Source of the DNA: Selenomonas sp. AE3005
Lineage (GTDB): Bacteria > Bacillota > Negativicutes > Selenomonadales > Selenomonadaceae
Length of the DNA: 35,418 bases
Direction: 5' to 3'
Assembly (NCBI RefSeq): GCF_000686945.1
Contig: NZ_JMME01000020.1
Span: 1 to 35,418 of the forward strand
The notes beneath the pieces were generated by a model, which worked only from the letters and a program-made list of their open reading frames with translations, was not told the origin of the DNA and did not search any database. The translations under genes were made by a program, and so were the position numbers. How positions within the stretch are numbered: position 1 is the first letter of the stretch; every line of letters starts with the position of its first letter. Shown piece by piece: positions 25,016 to 33,717 of this stretch.

Positions 25016-26791
25016 TCATAACGCCGGAGAACAATATAGCTCCGTAAAAACACCCACAGGCACAACGTCTAACCGTCCATGCCAATACTTGTTATAGCCG
25101 AAGGAATGAACAAACAACTCTCTTACGTTGTCAGATTGACTTATCGCAAAGGTAATCCAATCACGTTCCTTAACACTCACTGGCAATATAATATCTTTGC
25201 CATCGCTACCACGTAAGACAAACGCACCAACAGTTGAATCGTATGACAATACTAAACTTCCACCAGTGCCCTTAAAGGTCATGATTAGACAATCTTCCAT
25301 TACTTGATTCATTGTCAAGTTAAAGCAGATTGTAAACCGCCTTGGGATAGTCACCTCATAAGACAACTTTGTTAAGTCACTTATAAATAGTCCTTCATGC
25401 CATCTTCCGGAACGGAAGTCATCAACATGACGGGACACCGCAGCTGTTGTTCCCTTTGCGCCATCTACATCATTGTCCATGCTAAACACTTCTACAATGT
25501 TGTCTTGGTCAGCACCAGTAAACCGTGCTATCTCATGAGTTACCTGTACACCATTCAAGTCGCCTAAAACGCCGTTCCATGTTGTTATAGCAGCCTCGTT
25601 GCTATCCCACGGCCATGTTAAATCCTCCCATACAAGGTTACTGTCTGTTTCACCAATTACCTTGTAATCAAACCAGTTCCTTGCCCTGTACCTCTGAGGT
25701 AACTCCACCGGTATAATATATTCGCCATGTAAGGCATCTGTGTCCAGTTTTATTTCCTGATTGAATGCATCATAGTATAGATTGATTTTATTTCCTGCAT
25801 ATCCTGTAGCAAGTTGGCTTAGAGAGATAATCACATTCTTGTGTATATCTTCAAAGTTCTCTAAAACTACATAGGCTGCATTTTCACTGTAATTATTATG
25901 TTCGTCTACAGCTTTTATCATCATGTAATATTTACCCACATTAGGATAAATATACCGATGCTTATTAACCGATGTTTCAAAGATGGTCATTGCCGTATCC
26001 CAATTAGGGGTAACGCCAACTTTTACTACATAACGTACTGCATGAATAGGTACTGCATCCCAATAGAAGAACAACTGTGAACCATTGCGCTCTACGATAA
26101 AGTTTTCCACATCAGGAAGTATGCAATAAATAGTTTCGCTTTCACCTTCGCCAAACTGGTCATAATAGGCTACTCGTATTTTCTTTATTACATCCGTCCC
26201 GGTATAGAGGAAAAGGTTATCCGGGGATACAAAACGTTGCTCATTGACATATACATTTGCACCTATACAGTCTGAAGGAATAGCCAAAAAGGAAATCAAC
26301 GTACCCTGTTGGTCTTTGGTGAGTGCTAAATCCGCAGGGGTTACAGGCCTTGCTTTTGTATAGCGAATTTCTGTGCCATTACTAACCTTGCCGTCCTTAG
26401 TAACAGCGAACAGATAAACTTGCCCAACATAGGTTAATGGCAGCTTGTCAGACTGATTGTCCCGTGTACGTTCCAACAATCCGCTATTGCTGCCAACGTT
26501 GGTGTTTGACCTTACCTCATAATAAGCTAGGCTTTCCACTTCATAGATATGATTCCATGATAGGTGTCCACCAAGGCGGTCAAATATTAACCGGAAGTTT
26601 TTTGGTGCTGCAATCTTACCCTTGTCAGCACTATCTATTTCCTCTGCAGTAAAGCCGTTGGCAAGATTAACTTCTCTTGCGGTTTCCGTTAAGAACTGCC
26701 GCAGGATAGTCATTAAATATCTACCATCGCCTTTTACAACTGTAGGCAGGTCAGGGGCGAACAGTATTTTTGCTTTTGATTCCTCTGCCAT
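25016..26791 (-). CDS. Large tail protein with fibronectin-like and LamG-like regions
   Basis: A 591-residue protein. Residues about 60-320 contain successive segments resembling fibronectin type III domains (PKNFRLIFDRLGGHLSWNHI; VENFIVERNGSQLFFYWDAV). Residues about 430-580 look like a laminin-G/concanavalin sandwich (RFTICFNLTMNQVMEDCLIM; GSLVLSYDSTVGAFVLRGSD), a fold often used to bind glycans. AAGGTGGTGAGGG precedes the ATG. It lies between the adaptor genes and the fibre genes, so it is likely the part that carries fibres or contacts the cell surface. Domain calls are by pattern and are approximate. Confidence 0.7.
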   Translation of the reverse strand: MAEESKAKILFAPDLPTVVKGDGRYLMTILRQFLTETAREVNLANGFTAEEIDSADKGKIAAPKNFRLIFDRLGGHLSWNHIYEVESLAYYEVRSNTNVGSNSGLLERTRDNQSDKLPLTYVGQVYLFAVTKDGKVSNGTEIRYTKARPVTPADLALTKDQQGTLISFLAIPSDCIGANVYVNEQRFVSPDNLFLYTGTDVIKKIRVAYYDQFGEGESETIYCILPDVENFIVERNGSQLFFYWDAVPIHAVRYVVKVGVTPNWDTAMTIFETSVNKHRYIYPNVGKYYMMIKAVDEHNNYSENAAYVVLENFEDIHKNVIISLSQLATGYAGNKINLYYDAFNQEIKLDTDALHGEYIIPVELPQRYRARNWFDYKVIGETDSNLVWEDLTWPWDSNEAAITTWNGVLGDLNGVQVTHEIARFTGADQDNIVEVFSMDNDVDGAKGTTAAVSRHVDDFRSGRWHEGLFISDLTKLSYEVTIPRRFTICFNLTMNQVMEDCLIMTFKGTGGSLVLSYDSTVGAFVLRGSDGKDIILPVSVKERDWITFAISQSDNVRELFVHSFGYNKYWHGRLDVVPVGVFTELYCSPAL

Positions 26792-26803
26792 ACCCTCACC
26801 ACC

Positions 26804-27274
26804 TTATCCGGCCATACCGGTTGCAATTGCCTGCCTCAGCTCATCAATAATAGCCTTGTCCTGTGACACATCATACTCATTCTGATTAAGCGCAATGAGC
26901 GTGGCCACCTTTACGGCAATATCATTTATCTCCTCATGCACAAAGGGCATATCCTCTGTGGTATTGTCCATTGGTTCCTTGGTAGCAAAGTACCTAACCT
27001 TCAAGTCCTCCATATCTTCATCTAGGAACTCAATCAATTGCCCCGTTAGTTTTATGGGATACGTACCGGCCGGACGAACAAAATCAACCGGCAAATACTC
27101 TAGGTTATGTACTGTTACCTGTTTAAGCATCTGAGGTGAACCGCCTGCAATCAGCTGATAACACACCTGCTGAATAGCGGTATTAAGAAACCCTATGCAT
27201 TCTTCTGTGGTATATTCATCTGAAATATCATGAGTAGCTGTTTTCAGCCTAGCTACCGCATCTTCGACCTTCAT
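26804..27274 (-). CDS. Head-to-tail adaptor-like protein 2
   Basis: A 156-residue mostly helical protein. The start, MKVEDAVARLKTATHDISDE followed by a short helix (CIGFLNTAIQQVCYQLI), matches the plan of its upstream neighbour: an N-terminal helix, a loop with (S/D)D(Y/E), and a helix with N-x-x-(L/I). Such proteins form rings under the portal of short-tailed phages. GAGGTG lies 5 bases before the ATG. It sits between the neighbour and the first tail protein. Confidence 0.65.
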   Translation of the reverse strand: MKVEDAVARLKTATHDISDEYTTEECIGFLNTAIQQVCYQLIAGGSPQMLKQVTVHNLEYLPVDFVRPAGTYPIKLTGQLIEFLDEDMEDLKVRYFATKEPMDNTTEDMPFVHEEINDIAVKVATLIALNQNEYDVSQDKAIIDELRQAIATGMAG

Positions 27275-27283
27275 ACCATCACC

Positions 27284-27937
27284 TCACAATGAGAACGGCA
27301 TTTTCTGCCGTGAATTAGCGTACCTGCGCCTTGGCATTATACGCTCGACGGCTGTATTAACAGCCTGCGTCATGGTGTCTACGTCTGCATTATTTAACAC
27401 AAGACGTGTAAGTTTAACTACCGGGTCAAGACAAATCTCCGGCAGGTCTATCTTGTCTTCTTTAAAATCCTTTACAGGGGGAATTACACGATAATAGCAA
27501 AGCTGAAAAGCCTTGCCCTTAATATAAATCTTGTCACCCATGATGATGTACTTACCGTAACCATCATCACTTCTGACCTCAAAAAGCGAACTAGCAGGAT
27601 GTAAATGATAGCCGTCGCTAGTTCTCTGAACGTCTACCAGTGATATATAATCTTCAGGCAAAGCAACGCCTGTCTCCGCAAAGTCAACAAGGTCTTTAGG
27701 GATGTACTCCTCGTCCTCTGCATTTTCTTCATTCTCTGCAGTAATCTGCGCATTGATAAGGTTTTGGTCATACACTTCTATTTTCTGAAGGTACTCATTT
27801 CCCTTATTTGCAAGACTGATATTCAGATAGCGCAAGGTTTCATTTACTGCGCCCTGTATATCATAGTCGCTATATTTTGCCTCACTATTGTCTTGCTCTT
27901 TTTGGCGCACTAACCGCAGCACCCTTAATGCCTCCAT
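27284..27937 (-). CDS. Head-to-tail adaptor-like protein 1
   Basis: A 217-residue protein with an N-terminal helix (LRVLRLVRQKEQDN), KYSDYDIQGAVNETLRYLNI, then a strand-rich middle (GYGKYIIMGDKIYIKGKAFQ) and a helical C-terminus (VKLTRLVLNNADVDTMTQAV). The layout is that of phage adaptor or connector proteins, which are often found two or three genes after the major capsid gene, as here. Its ATG directly follows the upstream TAA. The ribosome binding site is weak, so translation may rely on coupling. Confidence 0.7.
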   Translation of the reverse strand: MEALRVLRLVRQKEQDNSEAKYSDYDIQGAVNETLRYLNISLANKGNEYLQKIEVYDQNLINAQITAENEENAEDEEYIPKDLVDFAETGVALPEDYISLVDVQRTSDGYHLHPASSLFEVRSDDGYGKYIIMGDKIYIKGKAFQLCYYRVIPPVKDFKEDKIDLPEICLDPVVKLTRLVLNNADVDTMTQAVNTAVERIMPRRRYANSRQKMPFSL

Positions 27938-28240
27938 TTATGCACCACTCCAATACTTGGCACCACGAATCACCGCAAACTCAGGATGTACCTTAAAGAA
28001 TTTCAGCACGTACTTTTGGTATTCGTGCTTATCTCCGGCATGGGCTGCCTCTTTAGCCATCTTTAACCACGGGTCAAAGTTCCAATACTCAGGAGGGATA
28101 TACCCTAGAGGAACAATGTTTTTACCCCTTGCCCCGGTTTCAGAAACCTCTCTTGCCTTGGCTATAGCCTGTGATACATCAATGGTATTGCGTAAGACTG
28201 TTTTGCCGTCTTCTTCTATAAGCTCCTGATTGAGAAGCAT
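27938..28240 (-). CDS. Small hypothetical protein after the major capsid gene
   Basis: A 100-residue protein starting MLLNQELIEEDGKTVLRNTI at an ATG with GGAGG 5 bases before it; a longer frame to 28270 would run through the terminator hairpin. It has a helix (DVSQAIAKAREVSETGA) and an aromatic C-terminal part (YIPPEYWNFDPWLKMAKEAA; EYQKYVLKFFKVHPEFAVIR). It is the first gene after the capsid terminator. I do not recognise a family; a head completion role is possible from position. Confidence 0.68.
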   Translation of the reverse strand: MLLNQELIEEDGKTVLRNTIDVSQAIAKAREVSETGARGKNIVPLGYIPPEYWNFDPWLKMAKEAAHAGDKHEYQKYVLKFFKVHPEFAVIRGAKYWSGA

Positions 28241-28259
28241 AACAACCTCCAATCGAAAT

Positions 28260-28293
28260 AAAAAAGCCACCCTTACCTAAAAGAGTGGCCTTC
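28260..28293 (-). terminator. Intrinsic terminator after the major capsid gene
   Basis: On the minus strand AAGGCCACTC pairs with GGGTGGCTTT through 10 positions (G-U pairs included) around a 10-base loop, followed by a T-rich tract. It lies 17 bases after the capsid stop codon and before the downstream gene's ribosome binding site. It should lower transcription of the tail genes relative to the capsid gene. Confidence 0.88.
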
Positions 28294-28309
28294 TTATTCC
28301 CTGCGGCCA

Positions 28310-29521
28310 TTAGGCCATTTTGATATTGACGATAGAGCCGGATGCTTTCGGCTGCGTGCCCTGCAAACCCATGCAGGATGCCAGCACAAACTCATCATAG
28401 GAACCCTTTTTCGGCAGGTTCGTGACTTCATGCGGACGGGTAAAGTATTTGATTTCCCACAGGGACATATCAAGCATATCAATGCGGTCATTGGCATACT
28501 GACGATGTACCTTGGCCGTGATAGTACCAAAGTCAGAGATATAAGTATCCGTAACGTTGGTAACGGTCTTGTCCTTCTGGTCACGGCGTTTCGTTGCCTG
28601 ACCGGTGATGATTTTGGAGAAACGACGCTTGTTACGGCCGGACATAACCGCAAGAGTCGGATTACCACCGCGCTTGTAGCACATTTCCATTACGTCGTTG
28701 ATTTGGTCTTCGGTGTATTCAGCGTTTTCAGCATCAATGATGTTGTTCTTCAGCATATTGATGGTGCCGCTGCCTGCCGTCCCCAAAGCGATGTGCTTAG
28801 CAAGGTCAGCCTGCGTAGCATCAGCCTGGTCAGCCGTGATAGCCGTTTCCATAGACGGATACAGTTCAAAGGTCGTATCGGACAGCTTGCGGATGTAATA
28901 CTCTACACCTGCGCTAATGCCGGTCGGCAGCGTTGCACTGCCTTCACCCAAGAAGTACACAAAGTCACCCGTAAGCAGGCCGTGTGCGCTTGCAGAGGTT
29001 ACAACGTCCGTGGTTGCGTTGAAGGTAACAGCAACGGATTCTTCCTGCATGAAGAACGGTACACCACCCATCAGAGCCGGAACACCGCCGCTTTCAAGAC
29101 GGGATACCTTATTGGTGGTCAGTGCGTATTCAAGGTCACGAGCATGCTGTTCAAAAGCAAGCTGTTTCTGACGCTTGAACTCATCACCATTAGCATACCA
29201 CTTGGCCGTTTTCTGCTGTGCCTCAGATACCTTACCGGAAGTCAGGAAGAACTGGCAGGTATTCTCACGGCGTTCCGTGGAACCAACCTTTGCCGTTACG
29301 TAGTCTTCCATTTCCAAGTGTGCATTCTGACGGGGCGGTTTCAGGTTTTCAGTGAACCAGCTAAAACGCAGCTGCGTTGCGTCCTTGCCCTGTGCGAACT
29401 CAGACAGGAAAAAGTTATGCTCCGGGTCAATGTTGGTAATGATGTCGGAGTAGTCATCTTTGAGGCCGACTGCCTCATAGGTCACAGACTGTGACGTGGA
29501 AGTTTCTTTCAAAGAAGCCAT
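28310..29521 (-). CDS. Major capsid protein, SU10/DUF5309-like
   Basis: A 403-residue protein starting MASLKETSTSQSVTYEAVG. GAGGTG is 6 bases before the ATG at 29521; a GTG at 29530 overlaps that site and is rejected. Segments such as DIITNIDPEHNFFLSEFAQG, NARHLEM-like NAHLEMEDYVTAKVGSTERR, QARDLEYAL-like EQHARDLEYALTTNK and LAVMSGRNKRRFSKI match the plan of the DUF5309/SU10 capsid family (HK97 fold) as I know it. A C-terminal strand segment (YISDFGTITAKVHRQY) and the ending GSIVNIKMA also fit. The gene follows a scaffold-like gene and the portal, the usual order. The family call is by memory of patterns. Confidence 0.85.
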   Translation of the reverse strand: MASLKETSTSQSVTYEAVGLKDDYSDIITNIDPEHNFFLSEFAQGKDATQLRFSWFTENLKPPRQNAHLEMEDYVTAKVGSTERRENTCQFFLTSGKVSEAQQKTAKWYANGDEFKRQKQLAFEQHARDLEYALTTNKVSRLESGGVPALMGGVPFFMQEESVAVTFNATTDVVTSASAHGLLTGDFVYFLGEGSATLPTGISAGVEYYIRKLSDTTFELYPSMETAITADQADATQADLAKHIALGTAGSGTINMLKNNIIDAENAEYTEDQINDVMEMCYKRGGNPTLAVMSGRNKRRFSKIITGQATKRRDQKDKTVTNVTDTYISDFGTITAKVHRQYANDRIDMLDMSLWEIKYFTRPHEVTNLPKKGSYDEFVLASCMGLQGTQPKASGSIVNIKMA

Positions 29522-29563
29522 GTTTTTCACCTCGTTTAAAATCTAAAAACAAAATATATAAAG

Positions 29564-29579
29564 TCAGTTGCGCAACTGA
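29564..29579. promoter_or_regulatory. Perfect 16-bp palindrome upstream of the capsid gene
   Basis: TCAGTTGCGCAACTGA is a perfect palindrome in the only AT-rich gap inside the head operon (29531-29584). On the minus strand it is followed by CTTTATATATTTTG. It could be an operator, an RNA processing or stabilising hairpin for the capsid mRNA, or a weak terminator of the scaffold transcript. I could not place a convincing -35/-10 pair. Confidence 0.6.
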
Positions 29580-29584
29580 AATTA

Positions 29585-30685
29585 TTAAATGTGATTCATA
29601 AAGAACTCACGCCGCTGACGTGGATTCATGCCGCGCATTGCGGTCCAATCTACCCTTTCTTCCGGCGTGTTGCTGGCCTGCCCTGTATGCTCCACATTAG
29701 GAACAGCAGGCTTTACAGGCTTAGGCGTAGTGCCTACACCCGTCTGCTTAGCGTAGAATACCTTCTTGCATTCCTGATAATACTCATTGAGTACATCCTT
29801 ATCACTCGGCAGGAGTCTTGCCCCCGGCTGACCGGAGAACACCTGAACCGCACGATTAAGCACGGGAACAATTTTCGTTGCCTTTTCATACGGCATTGAC
29901 TGCCAATAGGAACCCATCAGCTGGTCAATCTCATTGAAATGCGGCTCATTCTTCTGATACTCCATAACGCCGTTACGGATAAGCTCTACTTCCTGCCGTG
30001 TAGACTGTTCTTCAGCCACAGCACGCGCCTGCTGCTCAGCTACTGCCTGTCCGATAAGCTGCATATTCTGCTGTACTGCGGTATTAAATACTGCGTACTT
30101 CTGCTTATCTTCCGGGTTATCAGAATACTGCATATCAGCCAAAGCCTGCTCATTGGCAATACCAAGGTCGTGGAATGCCTTTTCCCTTGCGTATTTTTCC
30201 ATCTGCTGATAGGCAGCCACCATATTGGCACTGTTATCTACAGGTGCTGCAGGCTGTGCCGGTGCCTGTGGCTGTGCCATCTGCTGCATAGCCGCCTGCT
30301 GACGTAACTGCGCGTTCTCCTGCTGAGTCTTGATGGATGTATAATACCCTTCAAGCTCAGGCGGTACACGGCTTTCATCCACCCTGCCCATAGCAAAGTC
30401 TTTGAACAGCTCGTCTGCATTATAAGCATTAGGTGTGACCTGCGCCGGTTCAGCAGGTTCATCCTGCTTAGGCTGAATCTCATCACCATCCAAGAACTCC
30501 ATGCGCCCCGTATCCGGGTTTCTACGCAATGCAAACTCCGGTGCAGGTGTTTCCTCTACCTGTTGTGGTGCAGGCTCTCCCTGTGGCTCTGAGGAAGTCT
30601 CAGGGGCATTTACGGATGTATCTGTGCCCGTATCCCCTTCCTCACCTTCAGCAAAGAGCTGTAGGTCAATCTTAAATTCCTTCAC
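29585..30685 (-). CDS. Capsid scaffold-like protein
   Basis: A 366-residue acidic protein placed directly before the major capsid gene. It starts with GTG (MKEFKIDLQLFAEGEEG), with GGAGGG 7 bases upstream; the overlapping ATG at 30687 is followed at once by TGA. Residues 15-75 are Glu/Pro/Thr-rich and disordered. Residues about 125-250 are Gln/Ala-rich helix (YAREKAFHDLGIANEQALAD; QLIGQAVAEQQARAVAEEQS), as in scaffolding proteins. The basic C-terminus (RGMNPRQRREFFMNHI) would bind the inside of the coat, a known feature of P22-type scaffolds. Composition and position carry the call. Confidence 0.78.
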   Translation of the reverse strand: MKEFKIDLQLFAEGEEGDTGTDTSVNAPETSSEPQGEPAPQQVEETPAPEFALRRNPDTGRMEFLDGDEIQPKQDEPAEPAQVTPNAYNADELFKDFAMGRVDESRVPPELEGYYTSIKTQQENAQLRQQAAMQQMAQPQAPAQPAAPVDNSANMVAAYQQMEKYAREKAFHDLGIANEQALADMQYSDNPEDKQKYAVFNTAVQQNMQLIGQAVAEQQARAVAEEQSTRQEVELIRNGVMEYQKNEPHFNEIDQLMGSYWQSMPYEKATKIVPVLNRAVQVFSGQPGARLLPSDKDVLNEYYQECKKVFYAKQTGVGTTPKPVKPAVPNVEHTGQASNTPEERVDWTAMRGMNPRQRREFFMNHI

Positions 30686-30687
30686 AT

Positions 30688-30954
30688 TTATTCCCTCCTA
30701 TTGTCTTCATGCACTTTACGTGTCGCACGGTTCTTGTCATTGATAATATTGGCTATCCGTGTCATTAGGTTTTGTACTTCCTTATACCGGGCTTGTACGC
30801 TTGGCAGCTCATTAGGCATGGCTTTTTCAAGAGAGTCAAGTATATCTTTTTTTTCACTCTGAAAGAACGCCTTGCCAACCTTATCCATCCATTCCTCGCA
30901 TAACTGCCCTAAACGGATTTCCTTTTCTCGTTTCAGCTTTTCTTCCTGTGTCAC
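30688..30954 (-). CDS. Small charged helical protein between portal and scaffold
   Basis: An 88-residue protein, nearly all charged helix (EEKLKREKEIRLGQLCEEWM; ARYKEVQNLMTRIANIIND). Its GTG start overlaps the portal TGA by 4 bases (GTGA), so translation is probably coupled. It may be a coiled-coil head accessory protein. I recognise no family. Confidence 0.68.
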   Translation of the reverse strand: MTQEEKLKREKEIRLGQLCEEWMDKVGKAFFQSEKKDILDSLEKAMPNELPSVQARYKEVQNLMTRIANIINDKNRATRKVHEDNRRE

Positions 30955-33104
30955 CGGTTATACCCCCAACTTCTTGCCCGTGCCTGTTCCAACTGGAAGT
31001 CACGCAACACAGAATCGTTAGCAGCCACACTATCCGGTGTAGTCTGAATACCAATAGCAGCCAAAGCCTGTACCTTGGCATCCACCGGCAACTCATTCCA
31101 CTTAGCAGAAAGGTTAGTAGCCAGCTTAGTGTTGATATCCTTCTCTTTAAGCTGCAACTGCGCCTGTACAAGAGCCTCCTGTTTCTGCTGCTCCATTTGT
31201 GCCGCCTGCTGCTGTTGTGCCTGCATTTGCTGGAACTCCGGTGAATTGGGGTCTAACAGGTACTTGGTGGTGGTTCTTATGCCCAAGTCCTCCAACAAGT
31301 CCTTGACGATGGAATACCAACTCTGAGGAGTTACAATGCCCACGTTCTGCAAGACAGGATACAACTGCTGAATCATCATCAGTTTATACTGTATCCCTGC
31401 CTCCTTAGTTCCGGCACCCTGTCCAACGTTGACCACCAAATCATAGTCGATATTGAGCTGGTCACGCCGTACCACAATGTTTTGGTTAAGCAAGCGGATA
31501 ACCTGCCCATCGTCAACAAACTTCTGACACAAGAGCACAAGGAACTTAATAATGGGAATCCATGCTGTCTCTGCCAGGATACGAGCGATAAGTTTAATTT
31601 TCTTATCGGCAGCACCCATAATGGCACTAATACCCGTTGCGGTCATATTAAGGCTCTTAGAATCCAAGCCCTGATTGTACCGTGTTGAACCTGACTGGCT
31701 CTCCAATTCGTTCTGAACGTACTGGATAAGTGTCATTGCGCTTGGGTCTGTAGGAATCGGTGGCGAGAACATAACGGCCTCAGCAGGGTTTTTCCCATCA
31801 CGGATAGGCACATATTCGTCACCGTCCATAAGCGCGTCCATATCCACCACAGAATCATTGACGAACTTCTGACCACGGTTGTTTTTCGCCGTGTTAATGA
31901 CAATCTGACGTACCAACGCCGTCTTTAAATCCTGCAACTGCTCCCATGCATCGGCAAAGCCTTCCTCATTGAACACCGCATAAGGTTCATACTCCGGTGA
32001 GAACACAAAGAACGGCGGTATTTCAAAGGTGTTCTTCTGTACCTTCAAGAGTGTATCACCAACAACATGTACGATAATCTTTTCATACACGCCATCGTTG
32101 TTGTAATCCACCTTCAGATACGCCTCATACAGCTCGTATTCCTTGGAGGCCGTATCGCCGTCAGAGAGCTTATTACTTACATCCTCAATGCGTTTATCAT
32201 GCTTTATGTCAAGCGTGGTGTAGGAAGGTTTTCCCTCGGCCTTCTCCAACGCCTCATCCACATTCTGATAGACATGTTCAAGCTCCTTGCGTTTCAGATA
32301 GTCACCCCGGACAATCTTACGATGTGCAACAAACTTCGCATCGTGAATATCCCTTTCCTCATGCGTAAACCGCAATTCAGAAGGATTCATATTCTCTAAG
32401 ATAGGCGTATTCGATTTAACATGGATAATGTCAAAGTCTACAAGCAGATAATCACCGGCAGCATCAACAGGCTTAATATTCTTTATCTCAATCCTGCCGT
32501 TCTCCTGCTCTAACAAGAGTATCTGCATGGTTCGAGCGTCTGCCATAACCTGCATAGGCTGCCGTTCTTCTTCCCGGTTCCAATACACCTTAGCCACGGC
32601 AAAGTTAGTAACAAGCCCGTCCTTGGCAAAGGTATACAAGAACGTGAAGAAGTTATTCTTCTTGGTCACAAAGTAGTCAATGAGCTGCTGCAATAACTTA
32701 GCGTTATCATCATCCTCAATCGACTGCCCTTGAATCTCCACAGGTGACTCAGTACCATTGAACACCTCTATAAGATTAGGCAATATCCAATCAACTGTTG
32801 TCTTGATATCCTTAGATACCCAATTATTCAATTCAGAAAGCGCAGGGAACTTTTTCTTGTACAAATTCTTATCTGCCTTGTACAGCTCCATACGCTTTAT
32901 AATTTTAGGCTCTACCTCAGTTTTATAATAGTTATTCGCAACGTCCTTGCCCTGCTTAAACGCCCGAAGTATCTTATCCTTTTCCTCTTTACTCAGAGTG
33001 TCCAGTGATACCTCATCCGGCTCAATCTGACGTTCGCTGTCCGTCTCCTGTATGCCGGTATTTAAACCTACCGACTGAGGTGCCTCCTGTGTAATGTCGT
33101 CCAC
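30951..33104 (-). CDS. Portal protein, P22-like
   Basis: A 717-residue protein in the place and size range of P22-like portals, which form the dodecameric DNA gate at one head vertex. Visible features are an N-terminal helical part (EEKDKILRAFKQGKDVANNY), WVSKDIKTTVDWILPNLIEV, the ring-forming body (YWNREEERQPMQVMADARTM), SQSGSTRYNQGLDSKSLNMT and TATGISAIMGAADKKIKLIA, which fit the clip and crown region of portals. The C-terminal 130 residues are Gln-rich helix (FQQMQAQQQQAAQMEQQKQE), typical of a barrel. It starts with GTG, sharing one base with the upstream TAG, with AAGGAGGTG as ribosome binding site. Confidence 0.88.
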   Translation of the reverse strand: MDDITQEAPQSVGLNTGIQETDSERQIEPDEVSLDTLSKEEKDKILRAFKQGKDVANNYYKTEVEPKIIKRMELYKADKNLYKKKFPALSELNNWVSKDIKTTVDWILPNLIEVFNGTESPVEIQGQSIEDDDNAKLLQQLIDYFVTKKNNFFTFLYTFAKDGLVTNFAVAKVYWNREEERQPMQVMADARTMQILLLEQENGRIEIKNIKPVDAAGDYLLVDFDIIHVKSNTPILENMNPSELRFTHEERDIHDAKFVAHRKIVRGDYLKRKELEHVYQNVDEALEKAEGKPSYTTLDIKHDKRIEDVSNKLSDGDTASKEYELYEAYLKVDYNNDGVYEKIIVHVVGDTLLKVQKNTFEIPPFFVFSPEYEPYAVFNEEGFADAWEQLQDLKTALVRQIVINTAKNNRGQKFVNDSVVDMDALMDGDEYVPIRDGKNPAEAVMFSPPIPTDPSAMTLIQYVQNELESQSGSTRYNQGLDSKSLNMTATGISAIMGAADKKIKLIARILAETAWIPIIKFLVLLCQKFVDDGQVIRLLNQNIVVRRDQLNIDYDLVVNVGQGAGTKEAGIQYKLMMIQQLYPVLQNVGIVTPQSWYSIVKDLLEDLGIRTTTKYLLDPNSPEFQQMQAQQQQAAQMEQQKQEALVQAQLQLKEKDINTKLATNLSAKWNELPVDAKVQALAAIGIQTTPDSVAANDSVLRDFQLEQARARSWGYNR

Positions 33105-33514
33105 TATCTCACCTCCTTATCCTCCATACTCCTAGCTAATCCACCACGTTTTAACATCACCATAATCCGAGCAGTTGTTTCAAGCCTTCTATGCCATAAT
33201 ACATGTTCCCGTGATTCTTCATCAGCAGGCTCGAAATCATGCCACATTAAATGTAGAAGTTCATGGACTAAAGCCTTCTCCATATCTTGATTGAATAAGT
33301 CATTATCCCAATCAATCGGGTCAAGTATCCGCACAATACCTTGGGCACTCGACTCGTTGTAAGTAATGTCGGCCTGATTATCTTCTTCGCCAAACTCACT
33401 ACGCCGAACAATTTTTAGCACAATATCCCATTCGGTTAAGCATAACCGGCCTTGCCACTCAAAGAGCAAAGCCTCCAATTCTTCAATGGTGAGTAAATTT
33501 TGTTCTACTCGCAT
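33104..33514 (-). CDS. Metallopeptidase-like protein with HELLH motif
   Basis: A 136-residue protein with a zincin signature, VHELLHLMWHDF near residue 90, where the two His and the Glu would bind zinc and activate water. A third ligand may come from the later EHVLWHRRLE. The N-terminal part is a strand-rich lead (CLTEWDIVLKIVRRSEF). No signal peptide is seen, so it acts in the cytoplasm or capsid. It overlaps both neighbours by one base. Short HExxH proteins next to terminase and portal genes are known in Bacillota phages, but their substrate is unclear; a head maturation role is speculative. Confidence 0.75.
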   Translation of the reverse strand: MRVEQNLLTIEELEALLFEWQGRLCLTEWDIVLKIVRRSEFGEEDNQADITYNESSAQGIVRILDPIDWDNDLFNQDMEKALVHELLHLMWHDFEPADEESREHVLWHRRLETTARIMVMLKRGGLARSMEDKEVR

Positions 33515-33705
33515 TATCCATCATCCTCAACCTTTTCATAGGTTTTAGCGAATATATCAGGTTTGCAAGGATATTGTTCACCATGCACCCCAGTAATAAT
33601 CCAATCTCCGGGATTTGCTTTATGAATCCCCTCTAACGTTTCGATGTACATAACTTTGTCAGTTTGGTAAGCCTCGATAACCACAGGTTTTTTACGGAAT
33701 TTCAT
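33514..33705 (-). CDS. PGDYG-type small phage protein
   Basis: A 63-residue protein with [14 protein letters not shown] at the start and [20 protein letters not shown] then [12 protein letters not shown]. The core PGD(Y/W)IITG...[10 protein letters not shown] is the pattern of the PGDYG family, widespread in phages and of unknown function. AGGAGGT is 8 bases before the ATG. It sits between the terminase and the metallopeptidase-like gene. Confidence 0.85.
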   Translation of the reverse strand: MKFRKKPVVIEAYQTDKVMYIETLEGIHKANPGDWIITGVHGEQYPCKPDIFAKTYEKVEDDG

Positions 33706-33717
33706 TTGTTTGTACCT

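Noticed and set aside
28294..28668. Same-strand alternative frame at the end of the capsid gene
   Set aside because: The protein is Arg/Cys/Pro/Ser-rich and the overlapping capsid frame is well supported.
28430..29494. Long plus-strand ORF opposite the major capsid gene
   Set aside because: It is antisense to a well-supported gene. The protein is Cys/Arg/Phe/Val-rich without family signs and has no good ribosome binding site, so it is a shadow of codon use.
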